A stretch of 56,493 bases of DNA from Lachnospiraceae bacterium (lineage in GTDB: Bacteria; Bacillota; Clostridia; Lachnospirales; Lachnospiraceae), in NCBI GenBank assembly GCA_024404675.1, contig JAKSPO010000012.1, positions 1-56,493 on the forward strand, written 5' to 3'. The notes below the pieces were generated by a model, which made no database searches, had not been told where the DNA came from, and was given only the letters and a program-made list of their open reading frames with translations. Position numbers and translations under genes: made by a program. Of the stretch, positions 54,169-56,493 are shown piece by piece; the stretch's first letter is position 1; every line of letters begins with the position of its first letter.

Positions 54169-54387
54169 ATGAAAAAAGTGTTGTTAACAATTGGTATCAC
54201 ACTGGTTGTTTTGGGTGTCATCGCACTTCTGTGGGCACTGATCAACGGATATATGCTGAATCATGTTATGGACGGCAGTGCGGATTTATACGAACGGCTT
54301 CGCAACCGGATGCGGATTTCGATGCTAGTGGGAATTGCTGCCGAGCTAGTCGGTATCGTATGTCTGGTGCTTCGTCTTAAGAAGTAG
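54169..54387 (+). CDS. Small two-helix membrane protein
   Basis: 72 residues from ATG 54169, with GGAGGT 6 nt upstream. Two membrane helices (VLLTIGITLVVLGVIALLWA and SMLVGIAAELVGIVCLVLRL) flank a short polar loop. No family was recognised. It stands alone between a terminator and the flavodoxin gene. Confidence 0.6.
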   Translation: MKKVLLTIGITLVVLGVIALLWALINGYMLNHVMDGSADLYERLRNRMRISMLVGIAAELVGIVCLVLRLKK

Positions 54388-54435
54388 GGGGAGCGGTAAG
54401 AAACAGGATTTTGGCTTATATGTTGGAGGGAAGAG

Positions 54436-54981
54436 ATGAATATTTTGGTTATTAACTGCAGTCCTGTTCGGGATGGGGCTACGGCTGAGATTGTAAGGCT
54501 TGTGAAGGAGTTCACGGAGGAGGGCAATACCGTAAGAGCTGTTTGCATCGATGATTATGAGATTCATCTTTGCAAGGGGTGCAGGGCCTGCCATAAGACA
54601 GCGGCGTGCTTTCAATCGGATGATGTGAACAAGCTGATGGAATTATATGACTGGGCGGATCGCATCGTATCGGTTTCGCCGTCTTACTGGGCAGATATCC
54701 CCGGTCAGTTTAAGGTTTTCATTGATCGCTGTACCCCGTGGTGCAATACGCATGAGCCGCATGCAACGCTTCGTCCCGGCAAGAAGGGATATGCTATTGC
54801 ACTTCGAACCGGCCCGGGAATGCCGGAATGTGAGCGGATCATCGGCAGTATTGAGCATTTCTACGGCCATCTGGAGATTGCGGCAAGCGGCAGGCTCGGT
54901 CTTTGCAGCGTGGAATATCGAGAAGATGTTGCCTCAAGGCGTGAGCAGATCCGCAGCTTCTGCGAGAGCATTAAGCAGTAA
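54436..54981 (+). CDS. Flavodoxin-family NADPH-dependent FMN reductase
   Basis: 181 residues. The N-terminal MNILVINCSPVRDGATAEIV is the phosphate-binding loop of the NADPH-dependent FMN reductase/iron-sulphur flavoprotein group; a CKGCRACHKTAAC stretch follows, as in ISF-like flavoproteins. PSYWADIPGQFKVFIDR is the usual flavin-side motif. It is a cytosolic electron-transfer or quinone/nitro-reductase-like enzyme. The ribosome site is GGAGGGAAG. Confidence 0.88.
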   Translation: MNILVINCSPVRDGATAEIVRLVKEFTEEGNTVRAVCIDDYEIHLCKGCRACHKTAACFQSDDVNKLMELYDWADRIVSVSPSYWADIPGQFKVFIDRCTPWCNTHEPHATLRPGKKGYAIALRTGPGMPECERIIGSIEHFYGHLEIAASGRLGLCSVEYREDVASRREQIRSFCESIKQ

Positions 54982-55037
54982 CGGATGCGATTCGTTATAG
55001 AGAATCTGTTGGGAATCAATGATGAAGGTATTTTGCG

Positions 55038-55060
55038 AATCAATATGATTGATTTTTTTA
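55038..55060 (+). terminator. Weak Rho-independent terminator
   Basis: AATCAAT (55038-55044) pairs with ATTGATT (55048-55054) around ATG, followed by TTTTTTATT. AT-rich but well placed after the flavodoxin gene. Confidence 0.55.
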
Positions 55061-55133
55061 TTGGATGCTAATAGTCTTAATAGATGATTTGTTTTGATAA
55101 TGCTGGCTACTCAGGTTGAAGGGGAAAGATTGA

Positions 55134-55706
55134 ATGGATTATCTTAAATTGATACAAGATGTTAATAACGTGGCACATCCTACTATAAAAGCCCTACATA
55201 TATCAAGATTTATAGTTTCGGGATTAAAAAGCGGGGAGCTTTCACTTTATGAGGCGTTTCTTTTAAACTCTGAGGCAATCAAATTTGAAAGATTGAGTTA
55301 TATACAACCAGCATGGACTAAGCAAGTTATCATTTCTAATTGTATAAAGATATTAAATCAAAAACTATTAGCAACACTGTTTAAAGATAGAGCTAATGAA
55401 AAGTTGATGTATGAACTAGGTATAGAAGCATATGATTTATGTGTAGAAAAACGAAATCATTATATTATGAATCGATACCTTGAATTTTTAAATATTCAGC
55501 CGAATAGTTCAGAGTTGATTGAGGCATTATCTATTGTCAGAGAAACTTATAGTAAGTTAAGTGATTCCAATGGTCCTTACCATGTTGAATATTTCCCATA
55601 CGAATATTGTAAGTTTGAAAATATGTTAAATAGCGACAAGATGGAACTTTTAACTACTAATGTTTCAACTTTGGTTAACGATGTTTTGAACGGATTAGAA
55701 GAGTGA
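55134..55706 (+). CDS. AT-rich hypothetical protein, accessory
   Basis: 190 residues from ATG 55134 behind AAGGGGAAAG. No family recognised: mostly helical, no signal peptide or membrane segment. Its A+T content and A/T-ending codons are very different from the genes before 55 kb, a sign of transfer. Size and context would allow an immunity-type protein, but nothing in the sequence proves it. Confidence 0.6.
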   Translation: MDYLKLIQDVNNVAHPTIKALHISRFIVSGLKSGELSLYEAFLLNSEAIKFERLSYIQPAWTKQVIISNCIKILNQKLLATLFKDRANEKLMYELGIEAYDLCVEKRNHYIMNRYLEFLNIQPNSSELIEALSIVRETYSKLSDSNGPYHVEYFPYEYCKFENMLNSDKMELLTTNVSTLVNDVLNGLEE

Positions 55707-55764
55707 TTATATTTTGATAATTCGGTCTGGTATAGACATATAAAAATTAATGGAGACGAGATAA

Positions 55765-56107
55765 ATGACGGGGTATATGAAAGAAATGCGTAAACTTGTT
55801 GGTCATAGGACAATTATTCAATGTGCCGCAAGTATAATTTGTGTTGACGCGGATAATAACATTTTGCTGGGCAGACGTTCGGATAATCATATGCTTGGAT
55901 ACGCTGGTGGCTCTGTTGAAATTGATGAGCATGTTGAAGATTGTGCCAGAAGGGAATTGTTTGAGGAAATGGGAAGGTATTCCTAAATCAGTCGATGGTG
56001 AAATGACAGATTTGAAGTTCTATCCGCCTGCAGAAATTGTTCTTAATGAAGTGTCACCACCTATAAGGCATGTTATAGATTCATTTATACATAAGATATC
56101 GATATAA
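55765..56107 (+). pseudogene. NUDIX hydrolase with internal deletion and frameshift
   Basis: The N-terminal half is a good NUDIX protein (TIIQCAASIICVDADNNILL, then a Nudix box GGSVEIDEHVEDCARRELFE with EEMG). At about 55980 the frame ends, and the family C-terminus (EMTDLKFYPPAEIVLNEVSP, IRHVIDSF) continues in another frame to 56107. About 50-60 residues between are missing, so the gene is broken. Confidence 0.8.
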
Positions 56108-56149
56108 CATTCTGATCATGTGAACTATGTTTTTAGGTAAGGAAATGCT

Positions 56150-56250
56150 TATGCAATAAGCGACACCATCAATTATATTGAAGAACATTTATCGGATGCA
56201 ACCAGTTGTTGTAAATCCCGGATTTTTACTTCGCGAGGCGGACGGGTGCA
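56150..56250 (+). pseudogene. AraC-family regulator scrap
   Basis: A frame reading AISDTINYIEEHLSDA matches the start of an AraC helix-turn-helix domain and then loses similarity. With no start or remainder, it is a fragment. The DNA from 56250 to 56374 shows nothing more that I can name. Confidence 0.4.
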
Positions 56251-56374
56251 AGGATATGACTATTGGACAGTCAGAAGCATTTTATAGATACAAGATAACA
56301 CGGCTGTAGAGAAGGCTTTGCAGGTCGGAGGGATTATTTGAAATTCTGCTGTTCCTATCGAAAGGAATTCTTTT

Positions 56375-56493
56375 ATGAATGCTAAAAAATCCAGAAAATT
56401 AATAAAAATTATTAAGAGAATAGGAATTGGTCTTGCTATTGCTCTATTTTTGTTTGTTGTTAGTACATTTATTAATCATAAGATTCAGTCTTC
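56375..56493 (+). CDS. Start of a membrane-anchored protein, cut by window edge
   Basis: ATG 56375 behind AAAGGAA. The 39 visible residues are a basic N-terminus and one membrane helix (IGIGLAIALFLFVVSTFINH). This type of start is common in membrane-anchored alpha/beta hydrolases of Clostridia, but the catalytic part is outside the window. Confidence 0.55.
   Translation, partial: MNAKKSRKLIKIIKRIGIGLAIALFLFVVSTFINHKIQS

Overview
The window is about 56.5 kb of moderate-GC DNA from what looks like an anaerobic Clostridia member, probably Lachnospiraceae (inference). The signs are strong AGGAGG-type ribosome sites with TTG and GTG starts, consensus TTGACA-17-TATAAT promoters, a rubredoxin/rubrerythrin oxygen-defence protein, an EFR1 flavodoxin/ferredoxin, a DtxR-feoAB iron locus, archaeal-type LeuC/LeuD with type 2 LeuA, and a GH127 glycosidase. 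The two ends are visibly more AT-rich and hold broken genes. No rRNA, tRNA or CRISPR array was seen.

Region by region: 1-1.9 kb is mobile-element debris (Panacea/HTH protein, P27 terminase fragment, IS110-like transposase fragment). 2.0-6.2 kb holds a PLD-nuclease/helicase/DUF3427 protein tightly coupled to a NUDIX hydrolase and an EFR1-type ferredoxin. 6.3-7.6 kb encodes a four-domain flavin reductase-rubredoxin-rubrerythrin-rubredoxin fusion. 7.6-18.5 kb carries an AraC/GH127 divergent pair, an esterase, a DMT transporter, a GNAT, a decayed MATE pump, a VOC protein and a membrane carbon-nitrogen hydrolase. This stretch is littered with one G-rich REP-like repeat family, centred on a RAYT-type (Y1) transposase gene bracketed by inverted repeat doublets.

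18.9-23.2 kb has an alarmone-synthetase-like gene, a HAD phosphatase and two lipoproteins. 23.2-26.4 kb is a DtxR-feoA-feoB-Cys-rich membrane protein iron locus with operator-like palindromes. 26.4-27.9 kb is a cation/proton antiporter behind a fluoride riboswitch. 28.4-33.5 kb is a five-gene operon: circularly permuted ATP-grasp, alpha-E, transglutaminase, AstE/AspA-type metallohydrolase, and a second AstE/AspA paralogue that has lost its metal and catalytic residues. It is the best candidate here for an uncharacterised pathway, probably one that makes and processes an amide-linked peptide or metabolite (inference).

33.5-36.3 kb has small metabolic and unknown genes, one with an operator plus attenuator leader. 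36.5-47.7 kb is a complete branched-chain amino-acid operon, ridA-leuA-leuC-leuD-leuB-ilvB-ilvN-ilvC-ilvD, followed by a DUF815 ATPase. 47.8-55 kb is a mixed set: a lipoprotein with a minisatellite linker, a DUF4240-like protein, a peptide-deformylase-like protein, a WYL regulator, an FtsH-like deletion remnant, a P-loop kinase/APH fusion and a flavodoxin. 55-56.5 kb is AT-rich accessory DNA with a broken NUDIX gene, an AraC scrap and the start of a further gene cut by the window edge.
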